Shown here: positions 63,385 to 64,000 of the stretch, one piece after another
How positions within the stretch are numbered: position 1 is the stretch's first letter
Layout: each line of letters begins with the position of its first letter
Virus record (IMG/VR): IMGVR_UViG_3300044797_000034
Location: 1-64,000 of that record
Length of the DNA stretch: 64,000 nucleotides
DNA from: a virus
Strand: one strand, 5' to 3'
The notes under the pieces: generated by a model
Seen by the model: the letters and a program-made list of their open reading frames with translations, nothing else
What the model was told of the DNA's origin: nothing
Databases searched by the model: none
Made by a program: the position numbers and the translations under genes

Positions 63385-64000
63385 ATGTATATGAACGTAA
63401 CAGTTACTGCTAATGCCCCTTTCGCCGTAATGGATTATCTCGGGCTTGAGGCTCAGGACATCGGTCGTGGGTATCCCTTCGTAAGTGCTTCATTTAATGC
63501 TGGTGATGTTAAGTCATTTCAGCTTACGGAATCACAATGGAGTCGTATGCGCGCTGTGCTTGATAAACTTGCGCAGTCACAGTTTCTGCCGCAGACAAGT
63601 GCTACGAGCGGTGTAAACATTGGTACATGGCAGTCAGTACTTACGTATATAGCAGTACCGGTTCCGGGGTCATACGCGGGCATTGAGCAGGTAAAGGGTG
63701 CTATTAGTTTGGGCTCAGCGACGAACGCTATTGTTCTGAATGGTCAGCAATTCCTTCGCGGTAATACAGCAGTCGCAACTATTGGTGCGGGCACGTCTCT
63801 TTTAACTATCACGTCCTCACGCAAAGGTCCCGAAGCTAACAACATCTCGGTTACGATTGCTGCAGCTATCTCTGGTGGTTCCGTTGTAACAACTGTTACA
63901 CCGTCACGTCAGGGATGGTTTACATCGATTGTAGTATCACCTGCTACAGGGTCATTGGGAGCTAACGCGATAGCTTCTCAGATTGCTGCAAACGCACTAG
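63385..64000 (+). CDS. hypothetical tail protein (partial, runs off the right edge)
   Basis: An open frame of at least 205 codons from the ATG at 63385 with no stop before the edge of the window; only the N-terminal part can be seen. It is Gly/Ala/Ser/Thr-rich and beta-like, with codon use of the abundant structural genes. AAGGAA lies 11 nt upstream, and a TATACT at 63341-63346 could drive it. It may be a tail or baseplate component. Confidence 0.65.
   Translation, partial: MYMNVTVTANAPFAVMDYLGLEAQDIGRGYPFVSASFNAGDVKSFQLTESQWSRMRAVLDKLAQSQFLPQTSATSGVNIGTWQSVLTYIAVPVPGSYAGIEQVKGAISLGSATNAIVLNGQQFLRGNTAVATIGAGTSLLTITSSRKGPEANNISVTIAAAISGGSVVTTVTPSRQGWFTSIVVSPATGSLGANAIASQIAANAL

Noticed and set aside
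1-64000. CRISPR array, integrase, transposase or lysogeny module
   Set aside because: No regularly spaced repeats, no recombinase or repressor motifs, and no attachment-site-like duplications were seen.

Overview
The window reads as one stretch of a large, lytic, contractile-tailed bacteriophage genome (myovirus). The evidence is a tail sheath, tail tube, spike, portal, large terminase, HK97-type protease and major capsid protein, plus a phage-type replication set. Genes are dense, often overlap by 1 to 60 bases, and lie in alternating leftward and rightward blocks. I see no integrase, repressor or other lysogeny gene, no CRISPR array and no insertion sequence. The host cannot be told from the sequence.

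Layout. 1-4459, leftward: a tRNA-Gln, two small unknown genes, an HNH endonuclease, an adenosylcobalamin-dependent (class II) ribonucleotide reductase and a RuvC-like resolvase. 4474-10667, rightward: five unknown genes, probably for the virion, then an HNH endonuclease and TerL. 10676-20800, leftward: family A DNA polymerase with a uracil-DNA-glycosylase-like N-terminal domain, primase-helicase, RecB/Cas4-like nuclease, HNH endonuclease and a cysteine-bearing possible DNA-binding protein. 20841-21683, rightward: a sigma-70 factor. 21685-26715, leftward: ParB-like protein, small genes, a second RecB/Cas4-like nuclease and an SNF2 helicase. 26746-29667, rightward: portal, HNH endonuclease and a small protein. 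29782-31340, leftward: two unknown genes set among strongly structured intergenic sequence. 31449-64000, rightward: a long block that starts with RNA polymerase and continues through internal virion proteins, protease, capsid, neck, sheath, tube and spike.

The most unusual content is a multisubunit-type RNA polymerase inside the virion gene block. One 1465-residue protein carries an almost complete beta subunit followed by the N-terminal half of beta-prime, including the catalytic NADYDGD motif. The rest of beta-prime is a separate 602-residue protein three genes downstream, resuming where the first protein stops. With the phage's own sigma factor this could form a phage holoenzyme, or a polymerase packaged in the particle. 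Around it, virion proteins from about 36.6 to 60.3 kb (and one at 6.9 kb) repeatedly carry a short motif: hydrophobic-x-Lys-x-Ala.

Other themes. Six free-standing homing-type endonucleases sit beside core genes (reductase, TerL, RecB-like nuclease, portal, capsid, tube/spike), mostly overlapping their neighbours. Between 29.67 and 30.60 kb lie a 103-nt near-perfect palindrome, a 15-bp inverted repeat that covers a start codon, and three stable hairpins with a tRNA-like branch, together a candidate structured RNA locus. Functions are assigned by reading motifs; no database search was run.
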